This document shows, in pieces, positions 9,711 to 18,500 of a stretch of 64,000 bases of DNA. Within the stretch, counting starts at the first letter, position 1. Each line of letters starts with the position of its first letter. The translations under genes were made by a program, and so were the position numbers. Origin of the DNA: Thiomonas sp. X19. Lineage in GTDB: Bacteria; Pseudomonadota; Gammaproteobacteria; Burkholderiales; Burkholderiaceae_C. Location of the stretch: assembly GCF_900089495.1 (NCBI RefSeq), contig NZ_LT605203.1, positions 4,495,944 through 4,559,943 of the forward strand, read 5' to 3'. The notes under the pieces were generated by a model that saw only the letters and a program-made list of their open reading frames with translations, searched no databases and was not told the origin of the DNA.

Positions 9711-9832
9711 TTGTCATCCCGGCGGTGCCGGGCTCCTTCAATGGCTGGATGGCGCAACGTTGGCGTCCACAGGTTTCACCTGTGTTTCACGCCTGTTGTC
9801 ATGCGTTGCGCGGCGGTAGCCGCGCGTAGGCG

Positions 9833-10297
9833 TCAGGCCAGAAGGAGAGGGGGCGCGTGGCCCGGGGGCGGCAGGCCGGCAACGCCGCGCGAGGCTGGCG
9901 TCATGGGCCGCGGGTCGATGTGGACGACGAGCTCGGGTGCCGTTTGCCGGGCCAAAACCAGGGCATGCGCCGGGCCGGCGTGCAACCAGGGTTGAGGCGC
10001 GGGAGCCGGTATGTGCGCCGAGGCGATGCGCAAAACGCGCATCGTGTTCGGGCCGACAAAGACTCCGACCTCCGGCGGCTCGTGCGCAAACAGGCCGCTG
10101 CCGGCCCGCTGCGCGCCGGCAGCGGCCGGCGGTGCATTGCCGCTGCCGCCGACTTCAAGCGGCCCGACATGGATGTGCCAGCCATGCTGCACGGGTTGCC
10201 CCAGATGCCCATGCACGAACGGCGCCAGCGTCAACAGCAGGGCCAGCATGGTCACGGTGACCAGGCGGATGCTGTGGATGATGGCGCGGGCGTTCAT
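9833..10297 (-). CDS. Small exported His-rich protein heading the czc operon
   Basis: 154 aa from the ATG at 10297. A longer frame to 10528 overlaps the recG promoter side and has no signal-like start. The N-terminus MNARAIIHSIRLVTVTMLALLLTLAPFVHG is a clear signal peptide or anchor. It is followed by HGHLGQPVQHGWHIHVG, which gives five His in about 16 residues. No enzyme domain is recognised. Small periplasmic proteins such as CzcI or CnrX-type sensors often precede RND metal genes, and the His cluster fits metal binding or sensing. That role is inferred from position and composition only. It lies 122 bp upstream of czcB and diverges from recG. Confidence 0.55.
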   Translation of the reverse strand: MNARAIIHSIRLVTVTMLALLLTLAPFVHGHLGQPVQHGWHIHVGPLEVGGSGNAPPAAAGAQRAGSGLFAHEPPEVGVFVGPNTMRVLRIASAHIPAPAPQPWLHAGPAHALVLARQTAPELVVHIDPRPMTPASRGVAGLPPPGHAPPLLLA

Positions 10298-10452
10298 GGT
10301 GGGCTGGAGCGAAGTGCAACGAAATCTAACAAAAAGATGGCAATTGTGCAGGTTCGGGGATTTGCCGCTGGCGCCCGGCGCGCCTGTGGCCAGTTGGCCA
10401 GCCCAGCCGAAGGCCGACAAACCCCAAAACAGCCCCTTCCTACAATGCGCCG

Positions 10453-12642
10453 ATGCCTTCCCGCCCGCGCCGCCCAGCAGCAGCCGCCGCCAAAATGGCG
10501 GCGGCTGCCGAGGCTGCGCCAAGCGCATCGCCGGCCTCCCGGCCCAAACTCGAACCCAAACCCACCTCGCCCGGCGAGCGCCTCGGATTGCGCAGCGACT
10601 GGGACTACGCCCTGCACCTGCCGCTGCACTACATCGACGAAACCCGCATCACCGCCATCGCCGCGCTGCGCGAAGGGCATGCTGCCGTGGTGCAGGCGCG
10701 GGTGGTGCTGGCTGAAGTCGCGGGCGGCGCTCGCAAGCAGTTGCGGGTGCAGGTGGAAGACGCCAGCGGCCAACTCGAGCTGCGTTTTTTCCACTTTTAC
10801 GCCAACTGGCCGCGGCAATATGCGACGGGCAAACTGCTGCGCATTCGCGGCGAGCCGCGCGCCGGGCTGTTCGGCATGGAGATGGTGCACCCCACCTGCC
10901 ACGTGGCCCGCCCCGACGAGCCCATGCCCGACCGCCTGACGCCCGTCTACCCGGCGGCGGCCGGCATCAGCCAGGCGTGGCTGCGCAAGGCCATCACCAG
11001 CGCGCGCGCCCGGCTCGATGTGCGCGAATGGCTGCCGGCGGCCTTGCTGGCGCAGCGGCATCTGCCCGACATCGCCAGCACCCTGGATATGCTGCACGCG
11101 CCCACCCCCGAGGTGTCGCTGGCGGCGCTGGAAGACCGCAGCCACCCGGCGTGGCAGCGGGTGAAATTCGACGAACTGCTGGCTCAGCAGCTCGCGCAGC
11201 AACAGGCGCGGGCCAAGCGCGCCACCCTGCGTGCCTGGCCCATGGCGGCGCAGGCCGGCGTGCAAAGCCTCACCCGGCGGCTGCTGGACGTTCTGCCCTT
11301 CACCCTCACGCCGGACCAGCAGTCTTGTGTGGCTGAGATCGCCGCCGACCTGGGGCGCGGACAGCCCATGCACCGCCTGCTGCAGGGTGATGTGGGCAGC
11401 GGCAAGACGGTGGTGGCGGCGCTGGCGGCGACGCAGGCCATCGATGCCGGTTTTCAATGCGCGCTGATGGCGCCCACCGACATCCTCGTCAGCCAGCATC
11501 TGCGCAAGCTGGCCGACTGGCTGGCGCCGCTGGGCGTGCATGTGGCCTGGCTCAGCGGCGCGCAGACCAGGCGCGAGCGCGCCGCCGCGCTGGCCGCTGC
11601 CGCCAGCGCGGCGGCGCAACTGGTGGTGGGCACGCATGCCGTGATTCAGGACAAGGTGCGTTTTGCCCGCCTCGGCCTGGCCATCGTCGATGAGCAGCAC
11701 CGCTTCGGCGTCGCCCAGCGCCTGAGCCTGCGCGCCAAGGGGGCGCAGGGTACGGAGGTGTCGGACGCCGCCAACACCGGCCAGCCCGTGCGCGAGCCGC
11801 ATCTGCTGATGATGAGCGCCACCCCCATTCCCCGCACCCTGGCGATGGCGGTGTTCGGCGATCTCGACGTCTCCACCATCGCCCATCTGCCGCCCGGCCG
11901 CAGCCCGGTGCAGACCCGCGTGTTCAGCGACGCCCGGCGCGACGCGGTGATCGCCCGCGTGCGCGAGCTGGTGGCCGCCGGCCGGCAGGTGTACTGGGTC
12001 TGCCCGCTGGTGGAGGAAAGCGAGGTGCTCGACCTGCGCAACGCCGAAGCCACTTACGCCGAGTTGCAGGCGGCGCTGGCTGGGGTGGGTGCCACGGGCG
12101 AAGGTGCGGACAGCCGCGTCGGCCTGCTGCACGGCCGCATGCCGGCCGCGCAGAAAGCCCTGGTGATGGCCGATTTCGCCAGCGCACGCCTGCGCCTGCT
12201 GGTGGCCACCACCGTCATCGAGGTGGGGGTGGACGTGCCCGCCGCCACGCTGATGGTGATCGAACATGCCGAGCGCTTCGGCCTGTCGCAGCTGCACCAG
12301 TTGCGCGGCCGGGTGGGGCGGGGCGCCGAGGCCTCGGAATGCCTGCTGCTGTTCAGCGCGCCTTTGTCGGAGTTGGCGCGCGCCCGGCTGCAGGCGCTGC
12401 GCGACAGCGGCGACGGTTTCGTGCTGGCGCAGAAAGACCTGGAACTGCGCGGCCCGGGCGAACTGCTCGGCCAGCGCCAGAGCGGCCTGCCGGCGCTGCG
12501 CCATGCCGACCTGCAGACCGACACCGAACTGCTCGAGGCCGCGCGCGACGCCGCCATCTGGCTGCTGCGCCACGATCCGCCAGCGGCGCAGCAGCACCTG
12601 CAGCGCTGGCTGGGCGGGCGGCTGGACTGGCTGGCGGCGTGA
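10453..12642 (+). CDS. recG: ATP-dependent DNA helicase RecG
   Basis: 729 aa, slightly longer than the usual 690 because of an Ala/Pro-rich N-terminal extension (about 45 residues). The N-terminal wedge/OB domain (YIDETRIT, RFFHFY) is followed by the two helicase domains. Walker A GDVGSGKT lies near 312, the DEQH box (IVDEQHRFGV) near 412, then the RecG motif TPIPRTLAM and motif VI QLRGRVGRG. It remodels stalled replication forks and Holliday junctions. An alternative start within the repetitive N-terminus cannot be excluded, as no strong Shine-Dalgarno is visible before the ATG. Confidence 0.94.
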   Translation: MPSRPRRPAAAAAKMAAAAEAAPSASPASRPKLEPKPTSPGERLGLRSDWDYALHLPLHYIDETRITAIAALREGHAAVVQARVVLAEVAGGARKQLRVQVEDASGQLELRFFHFYANWPRQYATGKLLRIRGEPRAGLFGMEMVHPTCHVARPDEPMPDRLTPVYPAAAGISQAWLRKAITSARARLDVREWLPAALLAQRHLPDIASTLDMLHAPTPEVSLAALEDRSHPAWQRVKFDELLAQQLAQQQARAKRATLRAWPMAAQAGVQSLTRRLLDVLPFTLTPDQQSCVAEIAADLGRGQPMHRLLQGDVGSGKTVVAALAATQAIDAGFQCALMAPTDILVSQHLRKLADWLAPLGVHVAWLSGAQTRRERAAALAAAASAAAQLVVGTHAVIQDKVRFARLGLAIVDEQHRFGVAQRLSLRAKGAQGTEVSDAANTGQPVREPHLLMMSATPIPRTLAMAVFGDLDVSTIAHLPPGRSPVQTRVFSDARRDAVIARVRELVAAGRQVYWVCPLVEESEVLDLRNAEATYAELQAALAGVGATGEGADSRVGLLHGRMPAAQKALVMADFASARLRLLVATTVIEVGVDVPAATLMVIEHAERFGLSQLHQLRGRVGRGAEASECLLLFSAPLSELARARLQALRDSGDGFVLAQKDLELRGPGELLGQRQSGLPALRHADLQTDTELLEAARDAAIWLLRHDPPAAQQHLQRWLGGRLDWLAA

Positions 12643-12751
12643 GGGTTGGGTTCGCGCAGGACCCAACCATTGGGCCGGTGAATGCCGAGGATGAACCCCG
12701 GCGATCCATAGCGCCGAACCATGCCTTTGATAATCTGCTTCAATCGAAGCT

Positions 12752-13720
12752 ATGACACTCACTGAACTTCGCTACATCGTCGCCGTCGCCCGCGAGCGCC
12801 ATTTCGGCCGTGCCGCCGAGGCCTGTTTCGTCAGCCAGCCCACGCTGTCGGTGGCAATCAAGAAACTGGAAGACGAGCTCGACATGAAAATCTTCGAGCG
12901 CGGCGGCACCGAGGTCAGCATCACGCCCATCGGCAGTGAAATCATCGAGCAGGCGCAGCGCGTGCTGGAGCAGTCGGCGGCGATCAAGGAAATCGCCAAG
13001 CGCGGCAAAGACCCGCTGGCTGGTCCCTTGCGCCTGGGCGTGATCTACACCGTGGCGCCTTATCTGCTGCCGCCGCTGGTCAGGCGCATCATCCGCGACG
13101 CGCCGCAAATGCCGCTCCTGCTGCAGGAGCAACTGACGGTGAAGCTGCTGGACATGCTGCGCAACGGCGAGCTGGACGTCGCCATTCTGGCCGAGCCCTT
13201 CCCCGAGCATGGCCTGGCGATTGCCCCGCTCTACGACGAGCCCTTTCTCGTCGCCGTGCCGCACGGTCACCGCCTGGCGCATGGCAAGCCGGTGAGCAGC
13301 GAAGCCATCAAGGAAGAGACCATGCTGCTGCTGGGCACGGGCCATTGCTTCCGCGACCATGTGCTGGAGGTGTGCCCCGAGTTCGCGCGCTTCTCGCCGG
13401 GCTCGGAGGGCATCCGCAAGACGTTCGAGGGCTCGTCGCTGGAAACCATCAAACACATGGTGGCCTCGGGCATGGGCATCACCATCCTGCCCAAGCTGTC
13501 GGTGCCGTTCGAGCCAGGCAGGGCGCCGCCCGAAGGGCCGGGGCAGATTTGCTATGTGCCGTTTTGCGAGCCGGTGCCCACGCGCCGCGTGGTGCTGGTG
13601 TGGCGCAAGAGCTTCACGCGGCTGGAAGCGGTCGAGACATTGCGCCGCGCCGTGCTCGACTGCGATCTGCCCGGCGTGATCAAGCTGCATCAGACGCAAG
13701 CGGCCGCCCAGGCGGCCTGA
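12752..13720 (+). CDS. oxyR: Hydrogen-peroxide-sensing LysR regulator OxyR
   Basis: 322 aa. A LysR-type HTH (residues 1-60, HFGRAAEACFVSQPTLSVAIKKLE) is followed by the effector domain. Cys199 (GTGHCF) and Cys208 (LEVCPE) fall exactly at the two redox cysteines of E. coli OxyR, which form the peroxide-induced disulfide. It controls catalase/peroxidase genes in related bacteria, though no such target is adjacent here. It lies 109 bp after recG on the same strand, an arrangement seen in other beta-proteobacteria, and is followed by a strong terminator. Confidence 0.93.
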   Translation: MTLTELRYIVAVARERHFGRAAEACFVSQPTLSVAIKKLEDELDMKIFERGGTEVSITPIGSEIIEQAQRVLEQSAAIKEIAKRGKDPLAGPLRLGVIYTVAPYLLPPLVRRIIRDAPQMPLLLQEQLTVKLLDMLRNGELDVAILAEPFPEHGLAIAPLYDEPFLVAVPHGHRLAHGKPVSSEAIKEETMLLLGTGHCFRDHVLEVCPEFARFSPGSEGIRKTFEGSSLETIKHMVASGMGITILPKLSVPFEPGRAPPEGPGQICYVPFCEPVPTRRVVLVWRKSFTRLEAVETLRRAVLDCDLPGVIKLHQTQAAAQAA

Positions 13721-13734
13721 GCGGGAAGCGCCGC

Positions 13735-13778
13735 GCAACAACACAAAAGGCGCCCGAGAGCGCCTTTTGTGTTGTTGC
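13735..13778. terminator. Bidirectional Rho-independent terminator
   Basis: A perfect 19-bp inverted repeat, GCAACAACACAAAAGGCGC with its complement, is separated by a 6-base loop (CCGAGA). The arm contains AAAA/TTTT at mid-stem instead of a terminal U-run, so it can work from either side between convergent oxyR and the lrp-type gene. Confidence 0.8.
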
Positions 13779-13849
13779 GGAGCCGAAGTCGCGTCAAAGC
13801 CGCGTCGAAACCGGGAGGCCAAAGTGAACCGCGGCAGACCGCGGCCGCT

Positions 13850-14326
13850 TCACTCCACCTGCAGGGCCTGGGAGTTCTTCACTTCTTCCATCACCGCGTA
13901 GGTGTGGGTTTCGCGCACGCCGGGCAGGCTCAGCAGCACGCTGCCGAGAAACTCGCGGTAGGCCGGCATGTCGGCCACGCGGGTTTTCAGCAGGTAGTCG
14001 AAGCCACCGGCAACCATATGGCATTCCATGATTTCCGGGCGCGCCTGCACGGCGGTCTTGAACTGCTCGAACACATCGGGCGTGGTGCGGTCGAGCACGA
14101 CTTCGATGAACACCAGCAATGCCGCGCTCAGTTTTTGGGGGTTGAGCCTGGCCTCGTAGCCGAGGATGAACTTCTCGCGCACCAGGCGGCGCACGCGTTC
14201 CAGCACGGCCGTGGGCGAAAGGTGCACGGCCTGGGCCAGCGCCAGATTCGACATGCGGCCATCGCCTTGCAGCAAGGCCAGGATGCGCCGATCGACACGG
14301 TCGAGGGCGTTTGCGGGGTCTTTCAT
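13850..14326 (-). CDS. Lrp/AsnC-family transcriptional regulator
   Basis: 158 aa, starting at the ATG at 14326, which has GGAG 8 bases upstream (GGAGGCTCGACC). The N-terminal HTH (LDRVDRRILALLQGDGRMSNLALAQAV) and the C-terminal RAM domain (HMVAGGFDYLLKTRV, PGVRETHTYAVMEEVKN) are complete. In this family the RAM domain binds amino acids and mediates octamer formation. putA lies about 1.3 kb away, and Lrp-type regulators control putA in several proteobacteria, so proline is a plausible ligand. The decarboxylase gene lies between them, so this remains inference. Confidence 0.88.
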   Translation of the reverse strand: MKDPANALDRVDRRILALLQGDGRMSNLALAQAVHLSPTAVLERVRRLVREKFILGYEARLNPQKLSAALLVFIEVVLDRTTPDVFEQFKTAVQARPEIMECHMVAGGFDYLLKTRVADMPAYREFLGSVLLSLPGVRETHTYAVMEEVKNSQALQVE

Positions 14327-14477
14327 GGTCGAGCCTCCGAGCAATCTAGGAATTGGTTTGTCGAATTCAATAGACAAATTAAAACAGGGATGTCAAGAAT
14401 CGTGAACTGAACGAGCGTGCCGATTGTCGTTGAAAAACCGAGCAAGCTTACACAAGCTGCGCGGCTTTGCCCATGAT

Positions 14478-15215
14478 TTATTTGAGATAGTCGTGCACCA
14501 CCCTGCCCAGCCCCAGGGTGAGGTCGGAGACCAGATGCACGCTGCTCAGCACTTCCAGCACCGGCAGGCTGGCCACCGGGGCCAGCGCGTGGGCATGCAG
14601 TTCCAGCGCGGCCGGGCCGGTCCATGCTCCCTTCACCACCACGTCTTCCAGGTTGTAAGTCACCAGTTCGCAAATGCGCGGCGTGCAATCCACATCGGGA
14701 ATGATCTTCAGCAGATAGTTCGCCGCCAGCAGGCTCTTGCGCACTTGTTCGGTGTCCAGCACCTTGTGTTTGTAGCCCATGGTGCCGGACGCCACGCGCA
14801 CCGAGCCGTAGTCCAGCGTGCCCAGCAAGGTGTCGCTCTCCACAACCAGGCGGGGTTTGGCCAGCTTTTTCGGGAAGCCCCAGATTTCACGCCCACCGGC
14901 CAGCGGCGCCTCGTCGTCCAGGAACATGGCGACCTGGTAGGTGCCCGGCTTGCCCTTGTAGGTCACGGGCACCACCTGGCCAGATTCGGTGTAGTCGCCA
15001 AAGCCGGTGGAATCGGGCATGCGGATGAACTCGAACTTGGCCGTATCGCCCGCGGGCTGCAGCGGTTCCGGCACCAGTTCGCGCAGCAGCGCGGGGTCGG
15101 TGCGGTAGGTGATGATGAGGAATTCGCGGTTGATGAAGCGATACGGCCCGCGCGGATAGGCCGGGCTCGACAGCGGCATGGAAAAAGCGGACTTCACGAC
15201 CTGTTTGGCTTGCAT
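14478..15215 (-). CDS. adc: Acetoacetate decarboxylase
   Basis: 245 aa from the ATG at 15215, preceded by the Shine-Dalgarno AAAGGA. The frame opens further upstream but without a ribosome site. The family signature REIWGFPKK (residues 109-117) contains the Schiff-base Lys116, equivalent to Lys115 of the clostridial enzyme, next to a second Lys that lowers its pKa. Length matches the family (about 245). The reaction is acetoacetate to acetone plus CO2, in the cytoplasm. It is transcribed in the same direction as, and upstream of, the Lrp-type gene with a 150-bp gap, so co-regulation is possible. Confidence 0.9.
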   Translation of the reverse strand: MQAKQVVKSAFSMPLSSPAYPRGPYRFINREFLIITYRTDPALLRELVPEPLQPAGDTAKFEFIRMPDSTGFGDYTESGQVVPVTYKGKPGTYQVAMFLDDEAPLAGGREIWGFPKKLAKPRLVVESDTLLGTLDYGSVRVASGTMGYKHKVLDTEQVRKSLLAANYLLKIIPDVDCTPRICELVTYNLEDVVVKGAWTGPAALELHAHALAPVASLPVLEVLSSVHLVSDLTLGLGRVVHDYLK

Positions 15216-15595
15216 GGTTGAGATCCTTTCAAGAAAACGATGGGTCATTCTCGAATCTTTCTGACCCCCAATGGACGGGCCCGGCGGCTTGACCCTGGAG
15301 CGATCCAGGAGAGACAGTATTCAGTCTGTGCAGCGCAAAGCTGGAAAGTTCACGGAAATCGTCCGGTTTCAGTTTGGCTTCATCCGGTCATGGCGGCAAA
15401 ATACGACAGCAGCTGATGCCGCTGCGGTTCAGCATGGCATCCAAATAGCAAGGCCTTGGAGCAAAATTAAACGCTAAAAATTATTGGTTAACCAAAGAAT
15501 GATCGGTCAGGCTAGCCCAAATACAACACCCATTTTGGGGGGAGAGGCCTAAAGTTATCGGTGTTGCACAGCCCCCTGCCATCCCCTCAAAAACC
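15216..15595. promoter_or_regulatory. Divergent adc/putA intergenic region with 12-bp palindrome
   Basis: About 380 bases without a convincing gene separate adc (minus) and putA (plus). An AT-rich stretch around 15465-15500 contains the perfect palindrome TTGGTTAACCAA (15484-15495), about 100 bases upstream of putA. It is a candidate operator for the nearby Lrp-type regulator or for a PutA-controlling protein. No clear -10/-35 pair was assigned. Confidence 0.45.
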
Positions 15596-18500
15596 ATGTC
15601 CGCCCTGCCCACCTCGAACGCTCTCCGCTCCCTTGCCTCCTCGCAGGCTTGCTCACCTTCCGCCATCCCGCGTCTGCCGCAGCCCGTGCGTGACGAAGCC
15701 GTGGTGATGCGCCAATTGCTCGCCCGCCTTGCCGGTTTCGACTGGGCCGCAGCCACCGCCGTGGCCGAGCCCTGGGTGACGGCCGTGCGCACCAAGCCCG
15801 CGCCGTTCTGGGCCCTGGAATCGCTGCTGCGCGAATACCCCATCGCCAGCAGCGAGGGCCTGGCCTTGATGCGCCTGGCCGAAGCCCTGCTGCGCGTGCC
15901 CGACACCGGAACGGCGGCCCTGCTCGCGGCCGATCAACTGGGCCAGGCCAAGTTCGACAAGGACGACGACCCATCCACCCTCAAAGCCCTGTCCGGCCGC
16001 CTGCTTGGTTTTTCACGCCGCCTGCTGCCGGAAGACGACTCGGCCACGCGCGGCCTCATCGCCCGCCTGGGCGCTGGCACCGTGGTGGCGGCGGCGGTGC
16101 GCGCCATTGCCTTGCTCGGCAAGCAGTTCGTGCTGGGCGAAAACCTGCAGCTTGCGGCCAAGCGCGCCCAGGCCATGCGGCGCGAGCAGCCCAACCTCAC
16201 CTTCTCGTACGACATGCTGGGCGAGGGCGCACGCACGGCCGACGACGCCGCGCGCTACGCCGCCTCCTACCGCGCCACGCTGGCGGCGCTGGCGCAGCAG
16301 CGCACGCCGGGCGGCCCCGAGCTGCGCGACGGCATGTCCATCAAGCTGTCGGCGCTGCATCCGCGTTTCGAAGAGGCGCAGCGCGCGCGCGTGTTCACGG
16401 AGTTGCTGCCGCTGGTGGAACAACTGGCGCGCGAAGCCGCCGCGGCCGATGTCAATTTCACCCTCGACGCCGAGGAGAGCGAGCGCCTGGAGTTGCAGCT
16501 CGACCTGCTCGACGCCCTCGCTGCCCGCCTGGCGGCCGAGCCAAGCACCGCCACCTGGGGCGGCCTGGGCCTGGCGGTGCAGGCCTACCAGACGCGCGCG
16601 CCCGAGGCCGTATCGGCCGTGATCGCCATCGCCCGGCGCCACCGCATGCGTCTCATGGTGCGGCTGGTGAAAGGCGCGTATTGGGACGCCGAAATCAAGC
16701 GCGCGCAGGAACTCGGCCTGGCCGGCTATCCCGTGTTCAGCCACAAGCATCACACCGATGCCAGCTATCTCGCCTGCGCCCGGATCATGCTCGATGCCGC
16801 CGCGGCCAGTGACCGCCCCCAGGCCGCTGCCTTGCATCAGCCGCCCCCCGAGGGGGATGTGAAAACTTGGGGCGGCCCAGCGTTTTCTCATGACGCCCCC
16901 ATCTACCCCCAGTTCGCCACCCACAACGCCGGCACCATCGCCGCCGTGCTGCATCTGGCGGCGCAGCGGCCCACGGCGCGCTTCGAGCTGCAGCGCCTGC
17001 ACGGCATGGGCGAGGGCATCTACCGCGAGGTGCTGAACAACAAGGCGCTGCGCTGCCGCGTTTACGCCCCCGTGGGCGAGCACCGCGACCTGCTCGCCTA
17101 CCTGGTGCGCCGCCTGCTGGAAAACGGCGCCAACTCCTCCTTCGTGCATCTGCTGGCCGACACCTCCGTGCCCGCGCAAGAGCTGTTGCACGACCCGCTG
17201 TGGCTGGCCGACCGCAGCACGCTGCCCGCCCCGCGCAACCTCTACGGCCTGCTGCATGGCGAGCCGCGCCCCAACCCGCTGGGTTTCGACGTGGCCGACG
17301 CTCCGGCGCGCGAGCCCGTGCTGGCCGCCGCGCGCGCCTTGCCCTTGCCCGCCGTGGCCGAAGCCAGTGCGGAGGCGGTCGAGTCCGCCATGCGCACGCT
17401 GCACGCGGCCTGGCCCGCGTGGAATGCCACGCCCTTGCCCGAGCGCTGCGCCGTCTTGCTGCGCGCCGCCGATCTGCTGGAGCAGCGCCGCGACGCCTTC
17501 ATCGCCCTGATGCAGCGCGAAGCCCACAAGACCCTGGGCGACGCGCTCTCGGAGGTGCGCGAAGCCACCGACTTCTGCCGCTACTACGCGCTGCAAGCGC
17601 GCCACCTGCTGGCCGAGCAGGAACTGCCCGGCCCCACCGGCGAGCGCAACGCCTTGCGCAGCAACGGGCGCGGCGTGTTCGTCTGCATCAGCCCGTGGAA
17701 TTTCCCGCTCGCCATCTTCGCCGGCCAGGTGCTGGCGGCGCTGGTGGCCGGCAACAGCGTCGCGGCCAAGCCCGCCGAGCAAACCCCGGCCACCGCGCAA
17801 GCCTTCGTCAATCTGTTGGTCGAAGCCGGCTTGCCGCGCCGGGTGCTCGCCTTGCTGCACGGCCCCGGCGAAACCGTGGGCGCGGCACTCGTCGCGCACC
17901 CGCTCGCCGCCGGCGTGGCCTTCACCGGCTCCACCGCGGTCGCGCGCAGCATCAACCGCGCGCTGGCCGCCAAGGACGGGCCGATTGCGCCGCTGATTGC
18001 CGAGACCGGCGGCGTCAACGCCATGATCGTCGACTCCACCGCCCTGCCCGAGCAGGTGGTCGACGCCGTGGTCAGTTCCGCCTTCCGCTCCGCCGGCCAG
18101 CGCTGCTCCGCGCTGCGCCTGCTGTGCGTGCAGGACGACGTCGCCGACGCCATGCTCGTCATGCTGGCCGGCGCCATGCACGAACTGCGCATCGGCCAGG
18201 CCTGCGACTTCGCCACCGATGTGCCGCCCGTGATCGACGCCGACGCCTGGAAGGGCTTGCGCGCACAAACCGAGCGCCTGCAGCGCGACGCCCGGCTGCT
18301 GGCGCGCACGCCGTGGCCGGGTGACATGCTGGAAGCCGCACGGACGGCTCCCCCTCCCAACCTCCCCCATGCGATGGGGGAGGAGCAAAACCGCCTTCGC
18401 TCAGCCATGATGGCGGAGGAGTCAAGCACACTACGCACTGACGCGATGAGAACAGAGCTTGGCTCCCTCCCCACTGGTGGGGAGGGCTGGGGTGGGGAGC

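Noticed and set aside
10294..12762. An 822-codon minus-strand frame antisense to recG.
   Set aside because: It is rich in His, Gln, Arg and Ala with no domain. It mirrors the codon pattern of recG in very high GC DNA.
16013..18388. A 791-codon minus-strand frame antisense to putA.
   Set aside because: Gly/Gln/Arg-rich shadow without domains. putA motifs on the other strand are unambiguous.
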